Shown: positions 1 to 60,050 of the stretch, one piece after another
Layout: each line of letters opens with the position of its first letter
Position numbering within the stretch: position 1 is the first letter of the stretch
DNA from: Lampris incognitus
Taxonomy: Eukaryota > Chordata > Actinopteri > Lampriformes > Lampridae
Direction: 5' to 3'
Length of the DNA: 64,000 nt
Assembly (NCBI RefSeq): GCF_029633865.1
Contig: NC_079222.1
Span: 32,295,830 to 32,359,829, forward strand
Made by a program: the position numbers and the translations under genes
The notes under the pieces: model-generated
The model's database searches: none
Seen by the model: the letters and a program-made list of their open reading frames with translations, nothing else
What the model was told of the DNA's origin: nothing

Positions 1-369
1 CAAACGCCCTCTGCTGTCATCAGACGGTACTCACCACAGTAGCGGTAAACACTATGCTGGTCTGAATGTGATCTGGCATTGTGTGACAGCTAGGATACAC
101 CACTGGGTCTATTTCAGCTCTCTCTTAGTAATAATAATAACTCAAACAGTGCTATTACCACTCGCAAGTTATTATTAATCTTGTGGGTCATATCATTAGT
201 CTTATATTCCTATTATCTCATCCATAAAATCTTGTTCATCCATCTCCCCACCCTGTTATATTAATCCAGTCATTTCCCTATTTCTCATTTCTTATTCTTA
301 TTTCTTCTATTTATTTCCATTTAATAATTTGTCCATTGTTTGTATTTAGTTAACAAATTTTTTATTTTG

Positions 370-706
370 AAATACACTATTGATCCCCGTAGGGAAATTA
401 CACTCCGTTTACCCCATCCCAGCTGTGTAGCTAGGAGCAGTGGGCAGCCGCCGTGCAGCCGCCATGCAGCGCCCATGGACCAACTCCAGTTCGTCTTGCC
501 ATGCCTCGGTCACTCCTCGGCACAGACAGGAGTATTAACCCTAACATGCATGTCTTTCTGATGGTGGGGGAAAACCGGAGCACCCGGAGAAAACCCACTG
601 CAGACACGGGGAGAACATGCACGCTCCACACAGAACCCCAGGGTTCGAACCCAGGACCTTCTTGCTGTGAGGCAACAGCGCTAACCACTGCGCCACCATG
701 CTGCCC
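370..706 (-). mobile_element. SINE family C copy
   Basis: Read on the minus strand, it starts with a tRNA-like head: a box-A-like GGCGCAGTGGTTAGCGCTG and box B GGTTCGAACCC. The body then contains the run to the phrase 'gtgcccctgagcaaggca'-like sequence and ends in a tail related to 'aatttccctacggggatcaa'. A second full copy lies at 59722-60050 on the plus strand. Confidence 0.6.
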
Positions 707-932
707 AAATTACTCGTCTAGATAGTCATGGCTCGTGTATTTGTGTCTTTGACTTGATTTAAGAGTGAAGCGATCACTGACTAGAGAACTCATAAATGTC
801 AGGTTACCAGGTTGACTATACAGGCCAGAGTGATATATAGTTCTCTATGAAGGAGACGGTCCCCGTATCTTCAATTCCAAATTGTAGTCAGGTAGCCTAT
901 TAACTGTCTCACTCTTCAAAATTCCTACATTA

Positions 933-48077
<47,145 letters not shown>

Positions 48078-48693
48078 CTAGCAGGCTAGCTAAAGGTTAG
48101 GGTAACTCGGCGCTTTGCTTCGGTAAGATTCGCCGGTTGGTAGGTCCGCCGGCGTCGTCACGAAATCTTATACCAACAATTCTTCATCATGTTGTTGTTT
48201 AATGTGTAAAGAAAAAAACGGGGGGGGGAGAAAAAAAACCCCCGAGGAGGAAAGTCCAGACGGGTTATCTAGACATGTGTTTTAAGTTGCGGTCCCGTGT
48301 GCTGCGGACTCTACATCGGCACCCCCGACCGCGTACGCTCGCTCGCAACCTCTCGCGTGCGTAGATCCGCGGAATGCGGGGCTGGCGTGTCCGCATGTGG
48401 AATCCGCTCATTGGTTGGAAGCACCGGAAATAGAGGAAATCCTACTTTCTCAGCGTTTCCTCTCTCCGGTGCCGGTGTCAGTGAGACGGTCTGCGGATTT
48501 AGTTGAGGCGACGCGCCTGTCATTTGACGCACGTCGTACGCTCGTTTGTGGTCCGCTGTTCCTCATTTCCTTTGCGATTCGTGCCGGTTAAAACGTCTAT
48601 TCTGCTGTTTCATCCTGTCCCGTACTCGTCACCTGGTCACATCTCTGTAATACTACTTTTTTTTTAGCGGGTGCAGTTTAGTACCCTCTAAAA

Positions 48694-48938
48694 CAGTGTT
48701 TCTCAACCCAGTCCCCAAGGAACCCCTATCCTGCATATTTTCTTTGCAACCCTGAATAGGTACCTGTTTGTAGTTATTCCGCCAATCGGCAATGGATTTT
48801 GTCAGACGTCGCACACCTTGCATAATTAAGTGCTGCGAGATGATTGGTCGAGTAAGTACAAGCGGGGCTACCTATGCAGGGTTACAATGAAAATCTGCAG
48901 GATGGGGGGTTCCTTGAGGACTGGGTTGAGAAACACTG
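48694..48938. mobile_element. hAT-type MITE with perfect 8-bp target duplication
   Basis: 245 bp with terminal inverted repeats CAGTGTTTCTCAACCCAG and the reverse complement of CTGGGTTGAGAAACACTG, extending over 30 bp with few mismatches. Flanked by CTCTAAAA at 48686-48693 and 48939-48946. An 8-bp duplication and CAGTG-type ends are hAT hallmarks. No transposase inside. It lies about 0.85 kb upstream of the atp2a2 start codon. Confidence 0.9.
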
Positions 48939-49049
48939 CTCTAAAAACTGTTGCGTTTCAGCTACAATGTCTTTGCTTTGAGCGGCTGTTGTAGCTAGAA
49001 AAGTGCTATTTGATGGAGACAATGTTGCTCATTGTAATTGTAATTGCAC

Positions 49050-49530
49050 GCTACTCTGAGCCTCTGCGTACTTCTCTGCTTGCAGGAAGAGACGTATGCA
49101 GAGGCTCGGAGGAGCTTACAATGTTGCTATGAGGTTGTTGCTTCGTGTCCCCAGATGGCATTGTGCCAGTCAGTTGTATGTGTCCTCGGATGTGCCTACA
49201 TGTACTTTTAAGACCGCTAATGTATAATTTGTTGTGTCGCCTGGATGTGTTGAAGAACAGCATCACAGAGGCTCTAACCAGCTCTACGAAAAGCTGCTAT
49301 CGGTTCACATCCAGACTTCAAAAGCACTGGCGAGACAGCCTGTATCTGTTATGAACTGACTGTGTTGTACGGTGCGTGTGTGGACGCCTCACATGTTGTG
49401 CGTGTGTGTGTGTGCGCGCGCGCGCGTGCTCGTGGAGTGTAGGGGTGTCATGTAGGCCTAAATGTTTTTCTTTTTCTTTTATTGTATTGTTGCTTTTATG
49501 CTATGTACAGGCTGTGTGTCCGGAATAAAG

Positions 49531-49561
<31 letters not shown>
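49050..49561 (+). mobile_element. Possible retroelement 3' end with (ATT)n tail
   Basis: Ends in 'gtccggaataaag' followed by about ten ATT units (49531-49561), with an AATAAA signal just upstream. The preceding 450 bp is not recognised. Confidence 0.4.
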
Positions 49562-49562
<1 letters not shown>

Positions 49563-49898
49563 AGAGATCAGAAAAACAGAACTGACATATCCCAATCTGT
49601 GCCAAAATGGGATAATCTGGTAACAGGTTGATTGCTCCAGTTTTTTTGGACGCTAGCTGATAATAATCAGCTAGCTTCCAAAATGTGTGAGCTCCGAACT
49701 GGTCATGCTTTACAGTTACAATATAAAAGTAACGTTATAAGAAATGGGACTCGTTGGAAGTGGGAGCAAAATGAGAACAATGCTATGAAGTTTAAAGTTG
49801 ATTTGATTAAATAAAAAAGATTAAAAAAGATTAAAATTAAAAAATTAATACATGCTAGCAATAACCGTGCCCTATATATGTGGCAATAACCGTGCCCT

Positions 49899-49948
49899 CT
49901 ATATATATATATATGGCACAGATATACATATATAGGGCAATAACCGTG

Positions 49949-50000
<52 letters not shown>
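49899..50000. repeat. AT-rich tandem block
   Basis: (AT)n plus three copies of a segment containing 'ggcaataaccgtgccctata' at 49857-49955. Confidence 0.85.
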
Positions 50001-50001
<1 letters not shown>

Positions 50002-50087
50002 CCAGTGAGTCAAGTAAATTCTTTATGAGACAGTACAAATCTGTTCCCTGCCATAAGCAATCATCAGCTGTCTATATATATATAGAT

Positions 50088-50428
50088 ACATCCATCCATC
50101 CATCCATCCATCCATCCATCCATTATCTTAACCGCTTATCCTGTTCTCACGGTCACGAGAATGCTGGAGGCCATCACAGGGCCGACACACACAAACACAC
50201 CCATTCATTCATAGGGGCAATTTAGTACGGCCGATTCACCTGACGTATTTGGACTGTGGGAAGAAACCGCAGCCCCCTGAGGAAACCCACACAGACACGG
50301 GGAGAACATGCAAACTCCACACAGAGGACGACCTGGGATGATCCACCAAAGTTGGACTACCCCGGGGTTCAAACCCAGGACCTTGTTGCTGTGAGGCGAC
50401 CGCGCTAAACACTGCGCCACCGTGCCGG
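50088..50428 (-). mobile_element. SINE family B copy 13
   Basis: (CCAT)8 tail at the left, internal deletion ('atgctggaggccatcacagg'), head 'cactgcgccaccgtgccgg' at the right. Confidence 0.75.
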
Positions 50429-50439
50429 TATATTTAAAC

Positions 50440-50440
50440 G

Positions 50441-50539
<99 letters not shown>

Positions 50540-50587
50540 TATGTGTGTGTGTGTGTGTGTATGTATAGGTATATATACATGTGACAC

Positions 50588-50650
<63 letters not shown>
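50440..50650. repeat. Compound (AT)n-(TG)n-(AG)n microsatellite
   Basis: AT tract 50440-50538, TG tract 50541-50560, AG tract 50591-50649. Confidence 0.95.
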
Positions 50651-50655
<5 letters not shown>

Positions 50656-50826
50656 AGGGAGGGAGAGGAACAAGCTTGATCTGCCATTTAACAACTTTGA
50701 GCTATAAAAAATATACCTTTGCTCCTGAACTGTTGAGCTCCTTTTTCTACATCGACGTTTCATTGTAACATCCTATGGTCGAGAGGGAAGAAGTGGCTCT
50801 GTTTTGTTTTGTTTTGTTTTTGCCCC

Positions 50827-50994
50827 CCCCCCCAACACACACACACTTTTTCTCCCCAGTTGTATCCGGCCAATTACCCCACACTTCTGAGCTGTCCTGG
50901 TCTCTGCTCCACCTCCTCTGCCGATTCCGGGAGGGCTGCAGACTACAACACGCCTCTTCTGATACATGTGGAGTCGCCAGCCGCTTCTTTTCAC
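50827..50994 (-). mobile_element. SINE family A copy 11, 3' part (split)
   Basis: The 3' half of a family A copy up to 'cgcttcttttcacctg'. The other half continues at 53143 after an inserted LINE. Confidence 0.82.
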
Positions 50995-51000
50995 CTGGCA

Positions 51001-53136
51001 TTACATTACATTACAGTCATTTTATCCAAAGCGACTTACTATAAGTGCATTTAACATAGGAAATCAGGAGAAATACTAGTCATCAAAGGTCATAAGTGCA
51101 TCTAAACAAACATCGAAGAGCAAAACCAGTGCTAAAGTAAAAGTGCAAGAATGAGATTTTTTTTTAAAGAGTGAATACAATAAGTGCTAAGAACAAGAGG
51201 TGAGTTTTCAACCTGCGCCGAAAGATGGGCAGCGACTCCGCTGTCCTGATATCAGTGGAGAGTTCATTCCACTACTGTGGGGCCAGGACAGAAAAGAGCC
51301 ATGACCGGGTTGATCGGCAGCAAGGGCCTCTGAGCGATGGCAACCAGACGTCCTGAGGCATCAGAGTGAAGTGGTCGGGCGGGGGTGTAGGGTTTGACCA
51401 TGGCCTGGAGATAGGAAGGAGCTGTTCCTTTCACTGCCCTGTAGGCTAGCACCAGAGTCTTAAACTGGATGCGAGCAGCTACTGGGAGCCAGTGTAGAGA
51501 CATGAGAAGGGGAGTTGTGTGGGAGAACATAGGGTAGTTAAAGACCAGACGAGCTGTAGCTTTCTGAACAAGCTCCAGAGGTCTGATGGCCGACGCCGGG
51601 GCGCCAGCAAGGAGGGAGTTACCGTAGTCAAGGCGGGAGATGACCAGAGCCTGGATGAGCACCTGTGCCATCTCGTCGGTGAGGAATGGGCGAATCCTCC
51701 TGATGTTATAGAGGAGAAATCTGCAGGAGCGAGCAACCGATGCAACGTTTTCAGCAAACAACAGTTGGTCGTCCAGGATCACACCCAGATTCCTCACAGT
51801 CCGAGTTGGCGTCACCACGGTGTTTTCAATGGTGATGGCCAGGTCTTGGTGCGAGCAACCTTTCCCTGGGAGGAACATCAGCTCTGTCTTTCCCAGATTG
51901 AGCTTCAGGTGGTGTGTCGCCATCCACTCCGATATGTCAGTCAAGCACGCAGCAATGCGTGTCTCTACTTGTGTGTCAGAGGGAGGAAAGGACAAGATCA
52001 GCTGGGTGTCATCGGCATAACAATGGTAAGAGAAGTCATGCGAGTGAATAACAGAACCCAGGGATGTCGTGTACAGGGAGAAAAGGAGAGGACCCTGAAC
52101 CGAACCCTGTGGAACGCCTGTAGTCAGTCTGCGAGGCTCCGACACAGATCCCCTCCATGTCACCTGGTAGGAGTGACCCGTCAGGTAGGTTGCAAACATT
52201 GAGAGTGCAGAGCCTGTGACACCCAGCCCCTCGAGGGTAGAGAGAAGGATCTGGTGGTTCACTGTGTCGAACGCAACTGACAGGTCCAGGAGTATCAAAA
52301 CAGAGGAGAGAGAGTTTGCTCTCGCAGAGTGCAGCGATTCTGTCACTGCAGACTGGCAATTCCAGAGCCCTCTCGTCACCACTTGCTCAACGTGAGTGGA
52401 CAGAGTGGGATACATGAGATTGGTAGGGTGACAGCGCTTAGGAGTGACCTAATGTCGATGCCAGCCCCGGGAAGAGGAAAGGACGGGAATGCGAAGGAAA
52501 CACATAGTCTATACTAGATACACAAAATACAGATGACTAACCGGATCTAAAAAGAAAGGTCCGTGCTTGACGAAGTCTTGGCTTGAAAAAGTTGCACTTG
52601 CCTTTGTTCACTCTAGCCTTCGTTCGACGCTTCCAAGTAGCAGCAGTGATTTAAAGAACACTGATTGCTAATTGTCTGCCATGAGTGCAGGCCACACCCT
52701 GGCCACTTAACACCCAGTTGACCAAGAGGTACACTGAAAATAGGCTTATTGCCCAGAAACTGGACACTTATGTCAAACTTTATCAAACCTCACACAATAC
52801 TATTGAAACTGCAAACAGCAAGTTACCAAGGAATGTATGTATAAGCTAAAAGGATAACTAAGTCAAAACAGGTAGGCGACAAGAACTATTTAAGGACACA
52901 CTAGGTGAAGAACAGCTACAGTTAGAATAAGTAAATAAGATAAGTAAGTAAATAGAATAAGACAGCTACAGCTAGAATAAGATACCACTAGGAACCAGCA
53001 GCAGATGTATAGACAAAATGACTAATACTCAAGCAGCTGGAATAAGACTAATAGCAACTTGTTAAGCAAGAAAGATGATACTTACTCTATTCTAGATGAA
53101 CCAGCAATTCAGAATCACTCCAGAAGTTAAGAGGCG
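51001..53136 (-). mobile_element. L2-like LINE inserted in SINE A
   Basis: Flanked by CTGGCA at 50995-51000 and 53137-53142. The 3' end on the minus strand is 'taagtcgctttggataaaat' plus (TGTAA)n-type repeats, a well-known fish L2-type end. The reverse transcriptase is at 52415-51264. The 0.7 kb at 52416-53136 is non-coding and I cannot place it; it may be a separate older insertion. Confidence 0.78.
51264..52415 (-). pseudogene. L2-like reverse transcriptase, open for 383 codons
   Basis: RT motifs in order: LILLDLSVAFDTVNHQILLS (about residue 41), TTGVPQGSVQGPLLFSLYT, catalytic YADDTQL (about residue 132), LKLNLGKTELMFLPG, then the C-terminal LVISRLDYGNSLLAGAPAS and LHWLPVAARIQFKTLVLAYR. 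The frame is unbroken, but the N-terminal endonuclease is missing and GVPQGSVQGP has Q where L is usual. Dead by truncation, but young enough to keep a long frame. Confidence 0.9.
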
Positions 53137-53142
53137 CTGGCA

Positions 53143-53388
53143 GTGAGGAGTTTCGCCAGGGGGATGTAGCGTGTGGGAGGATCGCGCTATTCCCCCCTGT
53201 TCCCCCTCCCGAACAGGCGCTCCGACCGACCAGAGGAGGCACTATTGCAGTGACCAGGACACATACCCATATCCATATCCGGCTTTCCAATTGTGTCTGT
53301 AAGGACGCCCGACCAACACAGGTATTCGAACCGCCAATCCCCGTGTTGGTAGGCAACGGAATAGACCACCACGCCACCCGGACGTCCC
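53143..53388 (-). mobile_element. SINE family A copy 11, 5' part (split)
   Basis: Continues from 'cagtgaggagtttcgccagg' to the head 'ccaccacgccacccggacgt'. The box B region is diverged (ggttcgaat changed to gcggttcgaatac). Confidence 0.82.
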
Positions 53389-53819
53389 TTGCTGTGCTTG
53401 TTTGATTCACATCAAAAACTTGCACAACTTACTAACCATTAGAGGAACACTTTTACCAGCTGTGAATTATTTTCTTACCATGCAACAACATATGTCACTT
53501 TGAATGGATCCCAGTAAAGAACCCAGTGTCCACAGGGACAGTGTGGAAAACTAACTCCTGTTTATTTGGACTTCATACTGCTCTGTCAAAGAGAACTTAT
53601 CAACTGATTTTTCGTGTAAAAACTAAATCCATCACTAATTTTTCAAATGATAATGGAGTGGGCCTAAAGAAACTACCTTGCAGGGTTTGCAGGGTACCCC
53701 CCCCCACCCCCCGTAAAAGGATCCTCTAACAAATGGCAAAGCATCCCGTTGCCCGGAGCAGTTTTCCCATGCTGTTTCATTTGGGGATGAATGGTGCACA
53801 ATTTTAGTAAATCTGCAAT

Positions 53820-53850
<31 letters not shown>

Positions 53851-54110
53851 ACATAAACAAAGAAAAGCAGTGGATGGGACGATTTCAACGAGACAACCCT
53901 TTACTAAAAATAGTCATTATAAATAAACACACACATCCTTTTTAGGTTCACAGTTAAACTAACAAAATAATCAAGATTGCTTATTGCAACAGTAGACTTG
54001 TGTCTACTGTTACAATGAGAATCAGATGCAGCTTGTTCCGCCAAGCCAACCTCATCCGTCTCCACTTGTTGGCTGACCTGTAGCTGCTCCTGCTAGCTGC
54101 AGTCACTAAG
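53389..54110. other. Upstream sequence, nothing recognised
   Basis: Contains a (CA)n tract at 53820-53848 and a C-run at 53698-53712 only. Confidence 0.45.
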
Positions 54111-55330
54111 GGAAGGCGAGACAAATTTATTTATACAGCACATTTTATACACAAAGAAAGACTCAATGTGCTTACATTATGCAATAACAAATTGTTTAAC
54201 AACTAATTCATCAAGATATTTAAATCAGAGAATAAAATCAAAATGTCATGCAAGGTGTACAACTTTGCAAAAGTTCAAGTGAAGGTTTGCAGTTTAGCAG
54301 AGACCAATGGTGGACAAAACTGTTTTTGATATGGATTTAAAAGAAGTCTGTTTTGGAGCAAGTCTCAAGTCTTCTGGAAGTGTATTCCAGCTATTCGTTG
54401 CCTAGTAGCTAAGAAGACATCAAAAGACAAGAATGTTAGGGTCAACACTCCCGTCCGGGCCCCTGAGCAAGGCAAGGCAGGCCAAGGCAAATTTATCAAG
54501 ACAGTACCTCTCCACAACAAGGGATCTCAAAATGCTCCACACACACAAAAAAGGCATCAAGAGATAAGGCAACAAATTAAAAAAAAAACTCAAAAACCAA
54601 TAAAAAGGGAGTAAAAGTTAAAGTGCGGTGCAAGATGAAAATCTAAAGCTTCAAGCTTTATTTAATAAAAGGCAGCGGCAAAGAGGAAAGTCCTCAGCCT
54701 AGATTTAAAAGAAATGAGAGCTGCAGCAGACCGGCGTTTTTTGGGGAGTTTGTTCCAGATATGTGGTGCATAGAAACTGAAAGCTGCCTCTCCATGTTTC
54801 GTTTTGACTCTGGGGACAGAAAGCAGGCCTGTCCCAGACCATCTGAGAGGTCTGGATGGTTCATGGTCTAGCAGAGGATCAGATATGTATTTTGGCCCTT
54901 AACCAATCAGTGCTTTATAAAGCAAGAGCAGAGATTTAAAATAAATTCTTTGATGGACAGGGAGCCGGACTGGAGTGATGTGATCCACTCTTCTGGTCTT
55001 AGTAAGGACTCCAGCTGCAGTGTTCTGAATCAGCTGCAGCTGTTTGACTGATTGTTTAGAAAAACCTGTAAAGACACCATTACAGTAGTCTAGTCGACTG
55101 AAGATAAATGCATGGAAAAGTTTTTACAAATCCTGCTGAGACACATATCCAGTAATTCAGATATATTCTTCAGGTGATACTAGGCAGACTTTGTAATTGT
55201 CTTAATATGGCTATCTAAATGCAGGTCTGAATCAATGTCGACACCAAGATTCCTGGCTTGGTTTGGGGTTTTTAACATTACTGACTGTAGCTGAGTGCTG
55301 ACGTCTAGTCGTTCTTCCTTAGCGCAAAAG
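54111..55330 (-). mobile_element. LINE (L2/CR1-like) ORF2 C-terminal remnants
   Basis: The minus strand reads EERLDVSTQLQSVMLKTPNQ then ARNLGVDIDSDLHLDSHIKT and ITKSA, and further down PSRPLRWSGTGLLSVPRVKT and KHGEAAFSFYAPHIWNKLP, in broken frames. A second, shorter 3' remnant (54111-54435) reads SWNTLPEDLRLAPKQTSFKS. A family C scrap sits between them at 54436-54478. Confidence 0.72.
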
Positions 55331-55334
55331 ACAA

Positions 55335-56235
<901 letters not shown>

Positions 56236-57070
56236 CAACAAATAAAGAGTCCGTGATTCCTGATTCAGTTTTATCTTTAACTGAAGCACGTCAGCGCCAT
56301 GTTTCATCGCCACAATTGCTTCCTCTGCCTTGAAGACATTTTTTTTATCAAAGAGTTGTCATGTTCTAGATGTTGCTATCATGCTACTATTTGCAGTCTT
56401 TTCCATAACTTCTCCATGAAAGCCTTTTGTTTGAAAACTGAGCCTATCTGTAAGATAAGGGATTGCAGCACAGCATGTCTATGTTTGGTACTGGGCTCTC
56501 AGCAAAGAACCAAATAAACACCTCATGTCAGGGGTGCCGACCACTCTGCAACCTTCATCTGACCCCTCTTTTGTCTATGTGCTTACAACAAATGTGTGGT
56601 ACTTGGCCAGAGTTTAATATGCTGTGTGTATTATGATAGTGTGCTGTAATTCTGCATATGAGAAGACATTATTGGGATTATGTCACTGGGTTAATAAATC
56701 CACCCGATCCAGTATCATAATAATGTGTGTCTGCCTGATTTGTAAACAGTATATATAAAATTAAAAAAAAAACAGGAAAATAGTGGTTTGAGCTGAGATA
56801 TGGGACTTGCTGATAAAATTAAAAACACAGGCAGGCTAATGAAGGTTGTCTATCAATGTTTACTGAGTAATAGATGGGCTTCTTCACGGTACTAGTGGTG
56901 CTCAATCATGCACAATCGAGGGTCATGTGTATGCAGGTTATCATTTCAACCCTACATTATACCAACGGTTTTTTTAGAAATTACCCCTGCCTTTCTGGTC
57001 GGAGGTGTTGCTAGTTAGTGAAATCACATGGTGTTGTGATTGGTATAAGCCTGCATGCTCTTGGCCCTCT
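56236..57070. other. Upstream sequence, nothing recognised
   Basis: No gene or repeat end recognised. Confidence 0.4.
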
Positions 57071-57076
57071 ATGGCC

Positions 57077-57122
57077 CATGATCTAGAGTATTAGCACAGT
57101 GGTGCTAATACTCTAGATCATG
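57077..57122. repeat. Perfect 21-bp inverted repeat (hairpin)
   Basis: 57077-57097 and 57102-57122 are exact reverse complements, with a 4-base loop AGTG. Core words atctagagtattagc and gctaatactctagat. Confidence 0.97.
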
Positions 57123-57208
57123 TGCTTTAACGTTGTCATTTGCTCCTTTGGCATCATCTCCTTAATCAAAGGAGCATTTCAGGTTTGACCCAGCAATAAA
57201 ATCTAATG

Positions 57209-57541
57209 CTAAGCCCTGGAGGCAGAAAAGATCAGTTGTAGATGGACATTAATTCTTGAGGTGGGTGCTACACATTGGTGTTGGTTGAGGTGAGTTTCCC
57301 CCCTCAATGTGAAGCCATCCATAATCCATCCATCCTTAAGGCCCTCAGGGAGCACCACTTGAGTGACAGGTGCTGCGTGCGGCGATGCTTTGAATTTTCT
57401 GCAGAGTACGCCATCTTGAATGAGAAGTCTGGGGAATTCAGGCCAGAGTTTCCTCACTGTTGTAGATGACCGCTTCAACGTACCGCTATGTGGACGGTTT
57501 GTGTTCCTTTTTCCAGGCGATTGCAGTCTGGAGGGAGTCAT
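57209..57541 (-). pseudogene. Gypsy-type LTR retrotransposon pol scrap
   Basis: Open frame containing VRKLWPEFPRLLIQDGVLCR then KFKASPHAAPVTQVVLPEGL, wording of the region between RNase H and the integrase zinc finger in Ty3/Gypsy pol. No LTRs or other domains are found nearby. A short relic. Confidence 0.5.
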
Positions 57542-57641
57542 CCTGCTTGCTGTTGTGTCCGTAACACATCCAGATCAATTCAGAGTGAGGGGAAGGTATC
57601 TGGAACTGTTGCGGTGTTATCTAAGTTCTCACCAGTAGGTC

Positions 57642-58576
57642 TAGAACTGGAAGCGGCTTATATGCACAACTGCTTTCAATTTCCGTGTCTGAGTTAGGCC
57701 GTCTGGACAAGGCATGTGAACTGGCATGCTGTTTTGCTTCCCTGTTAACACATCGAGCTCCAGTACCATCCCATCTTTCCACGATTGTGATATGTTGAGA
57801 TGGAAATTTGGATATCTAAATGTTCATGCTCACTATCATTATATGCATGACATTAAGCAGCAGCATGATACTTATCTCACCAGAGTTGGGAACATAACTA
57901 ATGGTATACAAACGTGTATGTGTTCTCAGACTGTGAAGCAGAAGAGGTTGACGACTGGTCAATAGAAACCAGCTGCTCACACTGTTTGTTCTGCAACCTG
58001 CCCTTGGATAAACTTTGTGTAAGATGATGAAATTCAAATAGCCAAAATAATTAACACAATTTTAATCTTCCTCCGTTCCAGTCCAGTGACGTTAAAGGGA
58101 AACAATCGTGACTGGAAACATAATCAACAAGTCCTCCAACCCATATGACCACATAGGTCGTTTGTCCTCTAACACGACCCACAGGAGAGTTTCCTAAATT
58201 AGCACCCCTGCCAGCGGCAGGATATATGCCACAGACACTTTTCGCCTCTGTGCATTGTGGGTTTATAAAGCAATGTGAGAACAACAGAATATGTAGTCAG
58301 TGCGTTTTTGTGTTGTTTCACCGTCTAGTATAGTAACTAAGATTGCTATTGGCAGTATGTTTACCTATGAATACCGTTATAAGAGCTAACTTAACATCAG
58401 CCAAAAGTTAGAGAGTTAGCTAGCATGGACATTATAACTGCTATGTCACTTTAAACTTTGCTTTTATCAATATTCGTTCACATGATAGCTTATGGAAGGA
58501 GCTTGCTTACTGTTACAGGGAAAGTAACGTATTATAATTATGAGGACCGTGAGGAAGCAGCTTAAAACGTAACTAT
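57642..58576. other. Upstream sequence, nothing recognised
   Basis: No gene or known repeat recognised. Confidence 0.4.
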
Positions 58577-58961
58577 GACCCTGTTTACACTTGGTTTTAA
58601 AATGCGTTTGGGGCGATCGGATCACAGGTGGACAGTGAGACACATCGCTGTTTATACCTGTGTCTACCATGTGTCTCTAAATGCTTCCTGCTGACCACTT
58701 GTGATCAGATTCATTACGCCGAAGCAGAAGAAGAAGATTTCGTTACTGTCTATGTCTTGTCGGGGACGCGTCAGGACGCATGAGCATTTACACTACAAAA
58801 GATATGTGGTCAAATGCGTCCCGGACCACCTCAGCAAGTGGTTTGCGCGACCGGTTCACAAAACATTTTGGTGGTCGTTTAACGCTTGGGTTTAGTGCTG
58901 TCCACTTGTGATCCGATGGCAAAAAAAAAAACACATTGTAAAACCGAGTGTAAACGGGGTC
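58577..58961. mobile_element. MITE with GACCC(T/C)GTTTACAC ends
   Basis: About 385 bp. The left end GACCCTGTTTACACTTGGTT and the right end, read in reverse, GACCCCGTTTACACTCGGTT pair over about 28 bp with few mismatches. No coding capacity. The target duplication is unclear, so the superfamily is not assigned. Confidence 0.75.
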
Positions 58962-59721
58962 AATAGGTCGTAATAAGCTGCTTGTACAAATGACCTATGG
59001 GGTCGTTTTTTGGCGGAGGACAGTCTCATCCATTAGCAGCCATAATACTGAGCACTGTGTCTCTCTGGACAATGATTGGAAAGGCCATGAATGTGAATAT
59101 GAAAACTTTCTTCCTGGTTTGCTGGTAGGTTGCAATGTATAAGAAAATATTCATTATACATATAGGCATAAAAGCCTATTTGTTTTGGTGGTTGTGCTTT
59201 AAAATCAAAACATTCCAGTCTTAATTCAAGTTATACTGAAGTACTTTTATTAAAAGTTTGACAGTAGTCAGTGCTGAGTACTGTTGCGAGGTTACACTGC
59301 CGGGTTTACATTTACGTTTCTAGGACTTTTTATTGCCCCGTTTAAAACATTTGTTAGAATAGTAATCAAAAAGTAATCAAAAGTTATGTTATATTACTTT
59401 GAAGAAGTAATTAAAATAGTTGTATTACTTATTATATTTTTAACAGGGTAGCTAGTAATCTGTAACCTCTTACATTTCAAAAGTAACCTTGCCATCACAG
59501 AGGACAAAGCCAGAGTATATTATTTAAAAAAGCCGAAGTGCTCTTCTGTCCCCATGGGGTTGTATGCTGAAATAAACACCAGAGAAGAAGTCAATGCAAT
59601 CAATAGTAATTTGCATTGAAGGACTTTTTTGTTTTATTTTTTGACAGGAGTTCTACATTAATGTTGGCTGTTCTTCTCTTCATTCTATAAAGCCCAGTCA
59701 AGACTCATGTCTGGTGTTGGG
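58962..59721. other. Upstream sequence with a possible worn hAT terminus
   Basis: 59370-59500 is rich in 'agtaat' words (AGTTAC/GTAATT type), as found at the ends of some fish hAT elements. Otherwise nothing. Confidence 0.4.
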
Positions 59722-60050
59722 TGGCCCAGTGGTTAGCACTGTTTCCTCACAGCAAGAAGGTCCTGGGTTCGAATCCTAGGCCGTCCCAAGTCCTTTCTGT
59801 GTGGAGTTTGCATGTTCTCCCTGTGTCTGCGTGGGTTTCCTCCCGGTGCTCTGGTTTCCTCCCACCATCAAAAAGACATGCATGTTAGGGTTAATACTCC
59901 TGTCTGTGCCCCTGAGCAAGGCAATGGAAAGCAGAACTGGAGTTGGTCCCCGGGTGCTGCAGCTGCCCACTGCTCCTATACAATAGCATGGGTTGAATGC
60001 AGAGAATAAATTTCGTTGTAACCTGTACAATGACAAAAATAAACTGGTTT
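59722..60050 (+). mobile_element. SINE family C copy
   Basis: tRNA-like head: box A TGGCCCAGTGGTTAGCACTG, box B GGTTCGAATCC at about 59766-59776. It shares 'gtgtggagtttgcatgttct' and 'gtgggtttcctcc' with family B and ends in 'aatttcgttgtaacctgtac' and 'aatgacaaaaataaa'. Confidence 0.78.

Noticed and set aside
48297..48591. A divergent gene starting in the CpG region
   Set aside because: Short GC-rich frames on both strands are expected by chance in CpG-rich DNA; no splice donor or known protein wording was seen.
51519..52202. 227-codon plus-strand frame
   Set aside because: Antisense shadow of the L2-like reverse transcriptase.
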